A stretch of 40,852 bases of DNA from UBA1081 sp045535305 (lineage in GTDB: Bacteria > Bacillota > Clostridia > Oscillospirales > Acutalibacteraceae): assembly GCA_045535305.1 (NCBI GenBank), contig JAZSLJ010000051.1, forward strand, positions 1-40,852, read 5' to 3'. The notes beneath the pieces are model-generated. The model ran no database searches and was not told the origin of the DNA. It saw only the letters and a list, made by a program, of their open reading frames with translations. Positions 6,489 through 16,018 of the stretch are shown here, piece by piece; the stretch's first letter is position 1, and the number at the start of each line of letters is the position of its first letter. Position numbers and translations under genes: made by a program.

Positions 6489-7589
6489 ATGAAAATTATA
6501 TGTAATACATCCGTTCTTGCAGAGGCAGCAGCAAACGTACAAAAAGCTGTTATGACTAAGACAACTATGCCCATTCTTGAAGGCATACTCTTTACTACTG
6601 TTGAAAACGGTCTTAAGCTTACGGGTTACGACCTTGAAATCGGTATTGAAACAGTTATTGAAGCAGATGTTATAGAAGAAGGCTCTGTTATTCTCAATGC
6701 TAAAATATTCTGCGACATTATCAGACATATACGTTATGATAAGGTTATATTTGAAACCGATGATAAACTGCAGTGCAGAATCTATTGCGGTGATACCGAT
6801 TATAACATGACAGGTATAAATCCCAAAGATTATCCTGAGCTTCCCGTAATTATCAACGGTAAAAATATAGAAGTATCTCAGAAAATTCTTAAGGATATGA
6901 TTAAAAAGACTATATTTTCCGTTGCAGTTAACGATGTAAGAGTTATTCATAAAGGTATTAAGTTTGAAATTACCTCAGGTGAAATCAGACTTGTTGCCAT
7001 TGACTCTCACAGAATTGCATTAAGACGCGAGTTTATTGAATATAATGACGAGGATGTTTCATTCGTTGTGCCTTCAAAAACAATGGGTGAAATTATGAAG
7101 CTTATTCCCGATGAGGATAATTTTATCAAGATAGGCCTCGGAAGAAGACATATTCTTTTTGAAATAAACGGATACACTGTAATTTCAAGACTTCTTGAAG
7201 GCGAGTTTATGAAATATGAGTCCATCATTCCTCAGACATTCAATACTGTTGTAAGAGCTAAAACAAAAAATCTTATTGAATGTATCGAAAGTGTATCACC
7301 TTTTATTACCGACAGATTCAAAGCTCCTTTAAAAATGGAATTTAATGATGATGAGCTTAAAATCTCAACTGCAACAGCTTTGGGTGTTGCAAATGACAGA
7401 CTTGATGTTTCCATTGACGGTAATTCCATTTCAATAGGTATTCAGTCAAGATATATTCTTGATGCATTACGCGCAGGCGATGAAGAGGAAATTCTTATAA
7501 ACATGGTAAATCCGCTTTCACCTGTTTGTATTGTACCTACTACAGGTAATTCATCACTTTATCTTATTTTGCCGGTAAGATTAACATAA
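6489..7589 (+). CDS. dnaN: DNA polymerase III beta subunit (sliding clamp)
   Basis: A 366-residue beta clamp, the normal length, made of three similar folds. Recognisable blocks are the N-terminus MKIICNTSVLAEAAANVQKAV, TTMPILEGILF, DYPELP, the middle AIDSHRIALRRE, and the C-terminal VNPLSPVCIVPT...YLILPVRL that ends beta clamps. It encircles DNA and tethers polymerase III and repair proteins. There is no Shine-Dalgarno sequence directly before ATG 6489; the nearest purine-rich stretch, AAGGGAG, lies at 6438-6443, separated by two alternative hairpins (see the leader feature). The gene follows the putative origin and starts the dnaN-S4-recF-remB-gyrB run. Confidence 0.97.
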   Translation: MKIICNTSVLAEAAANVQKAVMTKTTMPILEGILFTTVENGLKLTGYDLEIGIETVIEADVIEEGSVILNAKIFCDIIRHIRYDKVIFETDDKLQCRIYCGDTDYNMTGINPKDYPELPVIINGKNIEVSQKILKDMIKKTIFSVAVNDVRVIHKGIKFEITSGEIRLVAIDSHRIALRREFIEYNDEDVSFVVPSKTMGEIMKLIPDEDNFIKIGLGRRHILFEINGYTVISRLLEGEFMKYESIIPQTFNTVVRAKTKNLIECIESVSPFITDRFKAPLKMEFNDDELKISTATALGVANDRLDVSIDGNSISIGIQSRYILDALRAGDEEEILINMVNPLSPVCIVPTTGNSSLYLILPVRLT

Positions 7590-7646
7590 TAAATTTATTT
7601 ACAATAATCTACACTTTGTTGAATTATTGTTTTGGTTTGTGATTTT

Positions 7647-7898
7647 ATGAAAAAAGTTATTAAAGTTAAAGCTATAAAAAAAGAAAATAAAACCGTTTAT
7701 ATTAATACCGATTTTATAAAGCTTGATTCACTTTTAAAGCTTTGTGATATTGCTCAGACGGGCGGACACGCTAAGATTCTTGTTTTAGAGGGTGAAATTG
7801 AGGTAAACGGTGAGGTTTGTCAGCAGCGCGGCAGAAAAATCAAGCCCGGTGATCAGATTAGATATGAAAACACCGTTTATACGGTTGAGTCAAAATGA
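7647..7898 (+). CDS. yaaA: S4-domain RNA-binding protein (YaaA/RlbA family)
   Basis: An 83-residue protein with a single S4 domain: FIKLDSLLKLCDIAQTGGHAKILVLEGEIEVNGEVCQQRGRKIKPGDQIRYE. Small S4 proteins sit between dnaN and recF throughout Firmicutes and have been linked to late 50S ribosome assembly. ATG 7647 fits the family N-terminus better than the in-frame TTG 7632. The stop overlaps the recF start (ATGA), so the two genes are translationally coupled. Confidence 0.9.
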   Translation: MKKVIKVKAIKKENKTVYINTDFIKLDSLLKLCDIAQTGGHAKILVLEGEIEVNGEVCQQRGRKIKPGDQIRYENTVYTVESK

Positions 7899-8998
7899 AT
7901 GTTACCCGAATCCATATAAAAAATTACAGAAACATCAGCGAAACGGAAATTTATCCGGATAAAGGTGTTAATATAATTTTCGGTGAAAACGCTCAGGGAA
8001 AAACAAATCTTCTTGAAAGTATATGGCTTTTCAGCGGCTTTCGTTCATTCCGAGGCTCAAAGGATAACGAGCTTATTAAATTCGGTGAAGATTTTTTAAA
8101 ATCAGAGATTGATTTTTACGGTGCGGGAAGAGAACAGTCTGCTAAAATTATTATAAGCCGTCAATCAAAAAAAATTCTTCTCAATTCAGTACCTCTTAAT
8201 GCGGCTTCAAAATTTATAGGTAATTTTAACTGCGTAGTTTTTTCACCTGCTTATCTTTCACTTATAAAAGGCAGTCCTTCCGAAAGAAGAAGATTTATTG
8301 ATACCGCAATATGTCAGATAAAGCCGTCTTTTACAAAAGTTATTTCCGATTATAATAAAATTCTTATTCAGCGCAATTCATTTCTGAAAGATTTAAAATT
8401 CAATAACGGTTCTTATGAATTTTTAGAAATCTGGAATGAAAAAATGGCACAGCTTGCAGTTATTATTATTAACGAAAGAATTAATTATATTAAAAATCTT
8501 GCAACTTCGGCTTCGGTTATATACTCAGGCATTTCAGGTGATAAAGAACAGCTGGATATTGAATATAAACTGCGTATTTCATCCGGCAGATATGAAACCT
8601 TGAGTGATTTTATTGATAAAAGCCGGATTCTTGAGCTTTTAAAACAAAGCGAAAACAGCGACATAATGTACGGCAGTACAAATATAGGCGCACATCACGA
8701 TGAAATCGAAATAAAAATAAACAATATGTCTGCCAAAAATTTCGGTTCACAGGGTCAACAGAGGTCTGCGGCACTTGCATTAAAGCTGGGAGAAGCAGAG
8801 ATTTTAAAAGAAATCACAGGGGAAAGACCCGTTGCTTTGCTTGACGACGTTATGAGTGAGCTTGATGTAAACAGACAGGATTATATACTTAATCATATAA
8901 AGGATTGGCAGGTTTTTATCACCTGTTGTGAGCCCTCAACCGTTTTAAGATTATGTGAGGGTAAAACCTTTGAAATAAGTAACGGAAGGCTTAAATAA
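7895..8998 (+). CDS. recF: DNA replication and repair protein RecF
   Basis: A 367-residue ABC-type ATPase that binds gapped DNA and helps RecO/RecR load RecA. Walker A is GENAQGKTN near residues 30-38 (FGENAQGKTNLLESIWLFSGFRSFR). The C-terminal half has the ABC signature region FGSQGQQRSAALALKLGEAEI and Walker B VALLDDVMSELD. The start overlaps the S4 gene stop by four bases, and remB follows after one base, so the whole block is likely one transcript. Confidence 0.96.
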   Translation: MNVTRIHIKNYRNISETEIYPDKGVNIIFGENAQGKTNLLESIWLFSGFRSFRGSKDNELIKFGEDFLKSEIDFYGAGREQSAKIIISRQSKKILLNSVPLNAASKFIGNFNCVVFSPAYLSLIKGSPSERRRFIDTAICQIKPSFTKVISDYNKILIQRNSFLKDLKFNNGSYEFLEIWNEKMAQLAVIIINERINYIKNLATSASVIYSGISGDKEQLDIEYKLRISSGRYETLSDFIDKSRILELLKQSENSDIMYGSTNIGAHHDEIEIKINNMSAKNFGSQGQQRSAALALKLGEAEILKEITGERPVALLDDVMSELDVNRQDYILNHIKDWQVFITCCEPSTVLRLCEGKTFEISNGRLK

Positions 8999-8999
8999 A

Positions 9000-9266
9000 A
9001 TGTATTTGCATCTCGGTCAGTCAACCGTAATTACAACTAAAGAGCTTATTGGTATTTTTGATATGGATAACACAACGGTTATGAAATCCACAAGGGATTA
9101 TTTAACCAAAGCCGAAAAAAGCGGAGAGGTTGTTAACGTATCCTACGAATTACCTAAGTCATTTATAGTATGTACGGATAAAAAAAATAATTCAAAAAAA
9201 GTATATATATCGCAGATTTCGCCCTCAACTTTACTTAAAAGGGCAAAATCAAAGCAATTTGAATAA
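9000..9266 (+). CDS. remB: DUF370 protein, RemB/YaaB family
   Basis: An 88-residue protein starting MYLHLGQSTVITTKELIGIFDMDNT, the typical start of the DUF370 (RemB/YaaB) family. The related RemA is a DNA-binding regulator of matrix genes in B. subtilis; the role of RemB is less clear. It begins one base after the recF stop, uses the GGAAGG in the recF 3' end as ribosome site, and precedes gyrB by 25 bases, the standard Firmicutes order. It is intact. Confidence 0.9.
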   Translation: MYLHLGQSTVITTKELIGIFDMDNTTVMKSTRDYLTKAEKSGEVVNVSYELPKSFIVCTDKKNNSKKVYISQISPSTLLKRAKSKQFE

Positions 9267-9291
9267 GTCGAAAAAAGAAAGGATGTTTTTT

Positions 9292-11295
9292 TTGGACGAG
9301 GAAAAAAAGGAATTTAACGCTGCCGATTTTGAACAGAGGGACAGCGTTATGCAGCATGATGAAGATATTGAAACAATGGATACGGCCGTAACCGAAGAAT
9401 ACGGTGCCGGTCAGATTCAGGTTCTTGAAGGTCTTGAAGCAGTCCGTAAGCGTCCCGGTATGTATATCGGCTCTACGGGTGAAAGAGGTCTTCATCACCT
9501 TGTTTATGAAATAGTTGATAACTCAATAGACGAGGCTCTTGCAGGTTATTGTACTCATATTGAGGTTGCAATTCTTCCCGGCGACGTTATCGAGGTTAGA
9601 GATAACGGCCGAGGTATTCCCGTTGATATCAACGAGCAACAGGGACTTCCCGCTGTAACTGTTGTTCTTACCGTGCTTCATGCAGGCGGTAAGTTCGGCG
9701 GCAGCGGTTATAAGGTTTCCGGCGGTCTTCACGGTGTTGGTTCATCAGTTGTTAACGCTCTTTCAGAGTGGCTTGAGGTTGAGGTTTCAAGAAACGGAAA
9801 CGTTTATAAGCAGAGATTTGAAAGAGGTAATATTGTTACTGACCTTGAAGTTATAGGCAAGAGTGAAGAAACAGGAACTGTTATCCGTTTTAAAGCTGAC
9901 CCTCAGATTTTTACAGACACAACAATATATAATTTTGAAACATTACAGAGAAGACTCCGTGAAAGTGCATTCCTTAATGCAGGTCTTTCAATCACACTTT
10001 CCGATTACCGCGATGACGAAAAACCCGTTGATGAGGTATATTGCTATCACGGCGGACTTTCAAGCTTTGTTACTTTTGAAACAGAGTCAAGAGGTCTTAC
10101 TGCAATTCACGATAAACCTATGCATTTTTCAACCGTTGTAGGCGATAAATATGCAGAAGTTGCTATGCTTTACAATGACGGCTACAATGAACTTATACTT
10201 TCATTTGCCAATAACGTAAGAACTATCGACGGCGGTACTCACGAAGAAGGCTTTAAGAGAGCTTTAACAAGAGTATTTAACGATTACGGCAGAAAATACG
10301 GTCTTTTAAAGGAAGCCGACAAAAATCTTTCCGGTGATGATGTACGTGAAGGTATCTGCTGTGTAATCAGCGTTAAGCTTACAGAAGCACAGTTTGAAGG
10401 TCAGACAAAGGGTAAGCTTGGTAATACGGAAATGACACCCATCGTTTCACAGCTTATCTATGATAAGGTTATGACCTATTTTGAAGAAAATCCCTCTGTT
10501 GCAAAGCTGATTTTCAATAAATCACTTGATGCATCAAGAGCAAGAGAAGCTGCAAGAAAAGCAAGAGAAAATGCAAGAAGAAAAACTGCTCTGGGCGGTA
10601 ATTCACTCCCCGGTAAGCTTGCAGACTGTATTGACAAAAACCCCGAAAACACAGAATTGTACATCGTAGAGGGTGATTCTGCGGGCGGTTCTGCAAAAGG
10701 CGGCAGAGACAGAAATATTCAGGCTATTCTTCCTCTCTGGGGTAAAATGCTTAACGTTGAAAAGTCAAGACTTGATAAAGTTATAGGTAACGACAAGCTT
10801 TCTCCCGTTGTAACAGCTTTGGGTACGGGAATTGACGAAGATTTTGATATAAACAAGCTCCGTTATCATAAAATTGTTATCATGGCCGATGCCGACGTTG
10901 ACGGTGCTCATATCAGAACGCTTCTTCTTACATTCTTCTTCAGATATATGCGTCCTCTCATTGATTACGGCTATGTTTATATTGCACAGCCCCCTCTTTA
11001 CAGACTCACTAAGAACAAAAAGCATTTTTACGCCTATTCTGATGAAGAAAGAGATGCAATAATGAGTGAATTGGGTCAGTGCGATATTCAGCGTTACAAA
11101 GGTCTTGGTGAAATGGACTCAGACCAGCTTTGGGAAACAACAATGAATCCCGAAACAAGAATTATGCTTCGCGTAACTCTTGAAGACGCAATAGAGGCTG
11201 ACAGAACATTCTCAATTCTTATGGGTGATAAGGTTGAACCCAGAAGAGAGTTTATTGAACAGAACGCAAAATACGTTAAGAATCTTGATATTTAA
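9292..11295 (+). CDS. gyrB: DNA gyrase subunit B
   Basis: The 667-residue ATPase subunit of gyrase, which introduces negative supercoils. The GHKL ATP site shows EVRDNGRGIPVD, LHAGGKFGGSGYKVSGGLHGVG and NALS; the TOPRIM domain shows EGDSAGGSAKGGRDR and MADADVDGAHIRTLLLTFF; the C-terminus has RYKGLGEM and ends NAKYVKNLDI. An extra acidic N-terminal tail of about 35 residues precedes the usual GAGQIQVLEGLEAVRKRPGMYIG. TTG 9292 is the best start: AAAGGA (9278-9283) is eight bases upstream, whereas ATG 9283 overlaps that site. A TTG start on such an essential gene is worth noting. Confidence 0.97.
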   Translation: MDEEKKEFNAADFEQRDSVMQHDEDIETMDTAVTEEYGAGQIQVLEGLEAVRKRPGMYIGSTGERGLHHLVYEIVDNSIDEALAGYCTHIEVAILPGDVIEVRDNGRGIPVDINEQQGLPAVTVVLTVLHAGGKFGGSGYKVSGGLHGVGSSVVNALSEWLEVEVSRNGNVYKQRFERGNIVTDLEVIGKSEETGTVIRFKADPQIFTDTTIYNFETLQRRLRESAFLNAGLSITLSDYRDDEKPVDEVYCYHGGLSSFVTFETESRGLTAIHDKPMHFSTVVGDKYAEVAMLYNDGYNELILSFANNVRTIDGGTHEEGFKRALTRVFNDYGRKYGLLKEADKNLSGDDVREGICCVISVKLTEAQFEGQTKGKLGNTEMTPIVSQLIYDKVMTYFEENPSVAKLIFNKSLDASRAREAARKARENARRKTALGGNSLPGKLADCIDKNPENTELYIVEGDSAGGSAKGGRDRNIQAILPLWGKMLNVEKSRLDKVIGNDKLSPVVTALGTGIDEDFDINKLRYHKIVIMADADVDGAHIRTLLLTFFFRYMRPLIDYGYVYIAQPPLYRLTKNKKHFYAYSDEERDAIMSELGQCDIQRYKGLGEMDSDQLWETTMNPETRIMLRVTLEDAIEADRTFSILMGDKVEPRREFIEQNAKYVKNLDI

Positions 11296-11340
11296 TAATT
11301 TTACTTTGATATTTAACATCCGTAAAGGAGTATAAAATTT

Positions 11341-13893
11341 ATGGACGAAAATAATAACATAAATGACACTTCAATGGAAGAAACTGCGGCAGTATCAGAT
11401 TCTTCCAATGAAGGCGGAAAGGTTATAGATGTTGATATTATTAAGGAAATGAGAACATCTTTCCTTGACTATTCAATGTCGGTTATAACTTCAAGAGCTT
11501 TGCCTGATGTAAGGGACGGCTTAAAGCCCGTACACAGACGAATTCTCTACACAATGTTTGAAAACAGACTTATGCCCAATACCGCATACCGTAAATGTGC
11601 GGATACAGTCGGTGCGGTTCTGGGCCGCTATCATCCTCACGGCGACTCTTCCGTTTACGATGCGATGGTACGTCTTGCACAGGATTTCTCAATGAGATAT
11701 ATGCTTGTTGACGGACACGGTAACTTCGGTTCGGTTGACGGAGACCCGCCTGCTGCTTACCGATATACAGAGTCAAGAATGAGTAAGCTCTCACTTGAAA
11801 TGCTTACCAATATTGACGAAGAAACTGTTGACTTTATGTCAAACTATGACGACCGTCTTAAAGAGCCTACAGTTCTTCCCTCAAAATTTCCCAATCTGCT
11901 TGTAAACGGTTCAACGGGTATTGCTGTCGGTATGGCAACAAATATTCCCCCTCATAACCTTGGTGAAACCATTGATGCAATTTTCTGCCTTATGGATAAC
12001 CCCGAGGCATCCGTTGCTGAGCTTATGGAGCATCTTAAGGGCCCTGATTTTCCCACAGCAGGTATTATTATGGGTAAAGCAGGCATAAGAGCTGCTTATG
12101 CAACAGGCAGAGGCAAAATGGTGCTTCGTTCAAAGGCTGAAATTGTCGAAACTAAAAACGGCAGATTCCAGATTGTTGTTACTCAGCTTCCTTATCAGGT
12201 AAACAAGGCAAGACTTATTGAATCTATCGCTGACCTTGTTAAAGATAAGAAAATTGAAGGCATTTCCGATATTAACGATTATTCTAACCGTGAAGGCATA
12301 AATGTTGTAATTGATTTAAAGCGTGATGCAAATCCGCAGGTTGTTCTCAATCAGCTTTTCTCATTTACACAGTTGCAGATATCTTACGGTATCATTATGC
12401 TTGCTCTTGTTAACGGCGAGCCTAAAATTCTTAATTTAAAAGAAATACTCAGTTATTATATCGACCATCAGTGCGATATTATTACAAGAAGAACACGTTT
12501 CAGACTCCGTAAGGCAGAAGAAAGAGCTCATATCGTTGAGGCACTTATAAAAGCTCTCGATATTATCGATGAGGTTATTGCTTTACTTAAAAAGTCAAAG
12601 AGTGTTCAGGAAGGTAAAATTGCCTTGATGGAAAACTTCGGCTTTGATGAAATTCAGGCTACTCACATCGTTCAGATGCGTTTAGGTCAGTTGACAGGTC
12701 TTGAAAGACAGAAGCTCCTTGACGAAATGGCAGAACTTCGTGCAAAAATTGCAGAATACAACGAGATTCTTTCATCCCACGAAAAGGTACTTGAAATTAT
12801 CAAGGTTGAGCTTAATGAAATCAGAGATAAGTTCGGCGACGAAAGAAGAACAGAAATTCAGAACGTAAGCGGTGAGGTTGATATTGAAGACCTTATTCCC
12901 GAAGAAAACTGTATTTTCACTCTTACAACAATGGGTTATATCAAGCGTCAGACTGCTGATACTTATAAGCTTCAGCGCAGAGGCGGTAAAGGCGTTATAG
13001 GTATGACCAGACGCGAAGAAGACGTTGCGGAAACAATGTTCTCCTGCTCAACTCACGATTATATTATGTTCTACACCACCAAGGGCAAGGCTTACAGACT
13101 TAAAGGCTATGAGATTCCCGAAGGCGGCAGAACAAGCAAGGGTATGAATGTTGTAAATCTTCTTCCTCTTGAGCCGGAAGAAAAGATTTCTGCTATGATC
13201 CGTGTTCCCGGTGATGACGAGGAAGCAAAAGAAGAACTTTACCTTTGTATGTTCACAAGAAAGGGTATCATCAAGAGATCTTCACTTTCCGAGTATAAAA
13301 CAATCCGTAAAACAGGTATTATTGCTATTAATCTTGATGACGACGACGAGCTTGCATGGGTTAAACTCACTCACGGTAACGACGATATTCTTGTTGCAAC
13401 AAAGAAGGGTATGTCAATCCGCTTTAACGAGAATGATGCAAGAGCTATCGGCAGAACTGCAAGAGGTGTAAGAGCTATCACTCTTAAAGAGGGTGATGAA
13501 GTAGTCGGAATGGATATCGTTACCGATGACAGCTGTGTTCTTACCGTCAGTGAAACAGGCTACGGCAGACGCAGTATGGGCTCCGATTACAGAGTTCAGT
13601 CCAGAGGCGGCTTAGGCCTTATCAACTACAGAACAGAGCAGTACGGTGAAGTAGCGGCATTAAGAGTTGTTAACGAAGAAGATGATATAGTTATTATTTC
13701 TTCCGACGGTGTTATTATCAGAATTCCCGTTAACAGCATCAGCATTTTCGCAAGACCTTCAAAGGGTGTAAGAGTAATGAAGGTCAAAGACGGCGAAAGA
13801 GTTGTAACTCTTACGGATATTGAACACAGTGATGAGGAAACAGACTCCGAAGAACCAGAAAATTCCGAAATCACACAGGAAAATAACGAATAA
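11341..13893 (+). CDS. gyrA: DNA gyrase subunit A
   Basis: The 850-residue DNA-cleaving subunit of gyrase. The winged-helix region gives SRALPDVRDGLKPVHRRIL and RYHPHGDSSVYDAMVRLAQ. Tyr142 in AAYRYTESRM is the catalytic tyrosine. The quinolone-determining positions keep Ser103 and Asp107 (E. coli Ser83 and Asp87), a susceptible-type sequence. The C-terminal beta-pinwheel carries the GyrA box QRRGGKG near residue 545, so it should wrap DNA as gyrase does and is not ParC. An acidic tail (DEETDSEEPENSE) ends the protein. AAAGGAG precedes ATG, 45 bp after gyrB. Confidence 0.98.
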   Translation: MDENNNINDTSMEETAAVSDSSNEGGKVIDVDIIKEMRTSFLDYSMSVITSRALPDVRDGLKPVHRRILYTMFENRLMPNTAYRKCADTVGAVLGRYHPHGDSSVYDAMVRLAQDFSMRYMLVDGHGNFGSVDGDPPAAYRYTESRMSKLSLEMLTNIDEETVDFMSNYDDRLKEPTVLPSKFPNLLVNGSTGIAVGMATNIPPHNLGETIDAIFCLMDNPEASVAELMEHLKGPDFPTAGIIMGKAGIRAAYATGRGKMVLRSKAEIVETKNGRFQIVVTQLPYQVNKARLIESIADLVKDKKIEGISDINDYSNREGINVVIDLKRDANPQVVLNQLFSFTQLQISYGIIMLALVNGEPKILNLKEILSYYIDHQCDIITRRTRFRLRKAEERAHIVEALIKALDIIDEVIALLKKSKSVQEGKIALMENFGFDEIQATHIVQMRLGQLTGLERQKLLDEMAELRAKIAEYNEILSSHEKVLEIIKVELNEIRDKFGDERRTEIQNVSGEVDIEDLIPEENCIFTLTTMGYIKRQTADTYKLQRRGGKGVIGMTRREEDVAETMFSCSTHDYIMFYTTKGKAYRLKGYEIPEGGRTSKGMNVVNLLPLEPEEKISAMIRVPGDDEEAKEELYLCMFTRKGIIKRSSLSEYKTIRKTGIIAINLDDDDELAWVKLTHGNDDILVATKKGMSIRFNENDARAIGRTARGVRAITLKEGDEVVGMDIVTDDSCVLTVSETGYGRRSMGSDYRVQSRGGLGLINYRTEQYGEVAALRVVNEEDDIVIISSDGVIIRIPVNSISIFARPSKGVRVMKVKDGERVVTLTDIEHSDEETDSEEPENSEITQENNE

Positions 13894-13916
13894 TTTATTT
13901 TCAATGAGGTTTGGAT

Positions 13917-15053
13917 ATGGATAAAAGAAGAATCAGCAGTGAGGTTGTAGATGTACCTCCCAAAAAGAAAAAAAGCGCAAAAAAAGTAATAATTGCAATT
14001 ATTGCAATTATTCTTGTGCTTGCAATAGGAGCTGTAAGCGCTGTTTACATTTATATGAATTCGTTGGGCATCAATTTCCATGATGAAGATGATATTATAC
14101 CCGACAGCGAGCTTGAAACAAATGATGATATTCTTTATGAGGATCTTGCAAGTGAAGATGTTTCGGAGCATTACGAAATTATCAACACTATAAGAGGTGA
14201 TAACAGTCTTTCTTCTACTCTTAAAAACTGGTATCACAACAGCGGAGATATTATGTCCTCAAAGAATGTGCTTAACATTCTCATTATCGGTGTTGACAGC
14301 AGAAGCGGCAAGATTCAGGGCAACAGCGACGTTATGATGCTCGCTTCAATCAATAAGAACAAAGAGTCTATAACACTTTGTTCTTTCCTGCGCGACAGTT
14401 ACACATATTTTGAATCAGCAAGCGGAAAAGGCTACTATTCAAAGCTTAATGCCGCATTTTCATACGGCGGTGCAGACTGTCTTGTAAGAGCTATTGAAAA
14501 TAACTATAAAATCGGAATAGACTATTTTGTAGCAGTTGATTTTTCTGCATTTAAAAAGGTTATTGATGAAATCGGCGGTGTAAATCTTGACGTTACACAG
14601 GCAGAGGCAAGAGCTATGGAAAAATACGGAAATATCTCCGGTATTCCTTACGGTGAAGATGTATTACTTAACGGTGAACAGGCTCTTCTTTTTGCAAGAA
14701 TGAGAAAAATTTACACATCAGGAGACATCAAGAGAACAGAAAATCAGCGTGAAGTTATAAATGCAATTATTAAAAAGACAAGAGATTTAAGTGTTGCGGA
14801 CCTTAATGACGTTGTACAAACTTTAGGTGAATATGTTTATACAGACTGTTCTGCGTCAAAGATAGTATCGTTGGGTACAAACGCAATTTTAGGTCAGTGG
14901 TATAACTATCAGGTATATTCTATGGAATCACCGCCCGAAAGTGCAAGAAAAGCATATAATGGAAATTCATGGATGTGGATAGTTGATTATCCTTATTCAG
15001 CACAGTATGTACAGAAGCAGATTTACGGCCAGACAAATATTGTTATTGAATAA
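13917..15053 (+). CDS. LytR-CpsA-Psr (LCP) family cell-wall ligase
   Basis: A 378-residue bitopic protein: basic cytoplasmic tail with PPKKKKSAKK, one membrane helix (about residues 25-48), then an extracellular LCP domain beginning NVLNILIIGVDSRSG, with SDVMMLASINKNKESITLCSFLRDSY and the later LNGEQALLFARMRKIYTSGDIKRTENQREVI. The DxR and the arginine-rich R...R..Q..V blocks are the family's pyrophosphate-binding signature. LCP enzymes transfer undecaprenyl-linked wall polymers such as teichoic acids or capsule onto peptidoglycan. ATG 13917 has GAGG seven bases upstream. It follows gyrA by 23 bp and may be read from the gyrA transcript. Confidence 0.93.
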   Translation: MDKRRISSEVVDVPPKKKKSAKKVIIAIIAIILVLAIGAVSAVYIYMNSLGINFHDEDDIIPDSELETNDDILYEDLASEDVSEHYEIINTIRGDNSLSSTLKNWYHNSGDIMSSKNVLNILIIGVDSRSGKIQGNSDVMMLASINKNKESITLCSFLRDSYTYFESASGKGYYSKLNAAFSYGGADCLVRAIENNYKIGIDYFVAVDFSAFKKVIDEIGGVNLDVTQAEARAMEKYGNISGIPYGEDVLLNGEQALLFARMRKIYTSGDIKRTENQREVINAIIKKTRDLSVADLNDVVQTLGEYVYTDCSASKIVSLGTNAILGQWYNYQVYSMESPPESARKAYNGNSWMWIVDYPYSAQYVQKQIYGQTNIVIE

Positions 15054-15059
15054 TGCATA

Positions 15060-15150
15060 ATTCACAATGCATAATGCACAATTATATTTTTAATGCATAC
15101 TATGGGTTAATTTCTCATTGTACATTATAAATTGTACATTGTAAATTGAA
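15060..15150. repeat. AT-rich short-repeat element upstream of the SDR gene
   Basis: The spacer is made of repeated short words: ATGCATAAT and CACAAT variants on the left and TTGTACATT variants on the right. The segment 15117-15147 matches 16107-16137, on the other side of the SDR gene, in the same orientation with two mismatches over 31 bases. This looks like a dispersed intergenic repeat family rather than a gene. Confidence 0.65.
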
Positions 15151-15166
15151 AAAAAAGGTGATAAAA

Positions 15167-16018
15167 ATGTTCAGACACGAAAACTTAAAGGGCAGAGTAG
15201 CAGTAGTAACAGGCGGCGGCGGTGTTCTTTGCAGTGCATTTGCAAAAGACCTTGCGGCACAGGGCGTAAAGGTTGCAGTTCTTGACCTTAACAAAGATGC
15301 AGCTCAGGCAGTTGCAGACGAAATCAACGCAAACGGCGGTACTGCTATTGCTGTTGGTTGTAACGTTCTTGAAAAAGAGAGCCTTGATGCTGCAAGAAAC
15401 GAGGTAAACGAAAAGCTCGGCACTTGTGATATTCTTCTTAACGGTGCAGGCGGAAACAATCCCAAGGGTACAACCTCAAAGGAAAAGTTTGAGCTTGCTG
15501 ATATTGCTGAAAAGGCAGAGGGCGTAAAGACATTCTTTGACCTTGATGCAAAGGGTATTGAGTTTGTTTTCAATCTTAATTTCCTCGGTACGCTTCTTAC
15601 AACACAGGCTTTTGCCATTGATATGGTTGGCAAAGAGAATACCACTATTATAAATGTTTCATCAATGAACGCATTTCGTCCTCTTACAAAAATTCCTGCT
15701 TATTCTGCGGCAAAAGCGGCAATTTCAAACTTTACACAGTTTATGGCAGTTCATTTTTCAGAGGTTGGCATCAGAGTTAACGCTCTTGCACCCGGATTCT
15801 TCTCAACAAATCAGAATAAAGCACTTCTTTATAACGAGGATGGCTCGCTCACTCCCCGTTCAGAGAAGATTCTCAATCACACACCTCTCGGACGCTTCGG
15901 TACTCCCGAAGATCTGACAGGCGCACTCCTTTTCCTTGCTGACGAAAGCTATTCGGCTTTTGTTACAGGTGTTATTCTTCCCATAGACGGCGGATTTGCA
16001 GCATATTCAGGTGTATAA
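15167..16018 (+). CDS. SDR oxidoreductase, D-mannonate oxidoreductase (UxuB)-like
   Basis: A 283-residue NAD(P)-dependent classical short-chain dehydrogenase. The nucleotide loop is TGGGGVLC (15-22), followed by NGAGGNNP, catalytic Ser166, Tyr179 and Lys183 (YSAAK), and the C-terminal GRFGTPEDLTGALLFLADESYSAFVTGVILPIDGGF. The overall pattern resembles SDR-type D-mannonate oxidoreductases (fructuronate reductases), which act in glucuronate catabolism, but no uxaC or uxuA gene is nearby, so the substrate is a guess. ATG 15167 has AAGGTG six bases upstream and fits the family N-terminus. The gene is bracketed by related short-repeat elements. Confidence 0.85.
   Translation: MFRHENLKGRVAVVTGGGGVLCSAFAKDLAAQGVKVAVLDLNKDAAQAVADEINANGGTAIAVGCNVLEKESLDAARNEVNEKLGTCDILLNGAGGNNPKGTTSKEKFELADIAEKAEGVKTFFDLDAKGIEFVFNLNFLGTLLTTQAFAIDMVGKENTTIINVSSMNAFRPLTKIPAYSAAKAAISNFTQFMAVHFSEVGIRVNALAPGFFSTNQNKALLYNEDGSLTPRSEKILNHTPLGRFGTPEDLTGALLFLADESYSAFVTGVILPIDGGFAAYSGV

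Noticed and set aside
9328..9336. TTTTGAACA motif inside gyrB
   Set aside because: Single copy explained by the coding sequence (Phe-Glu-Gln); no second box or trio beside it.
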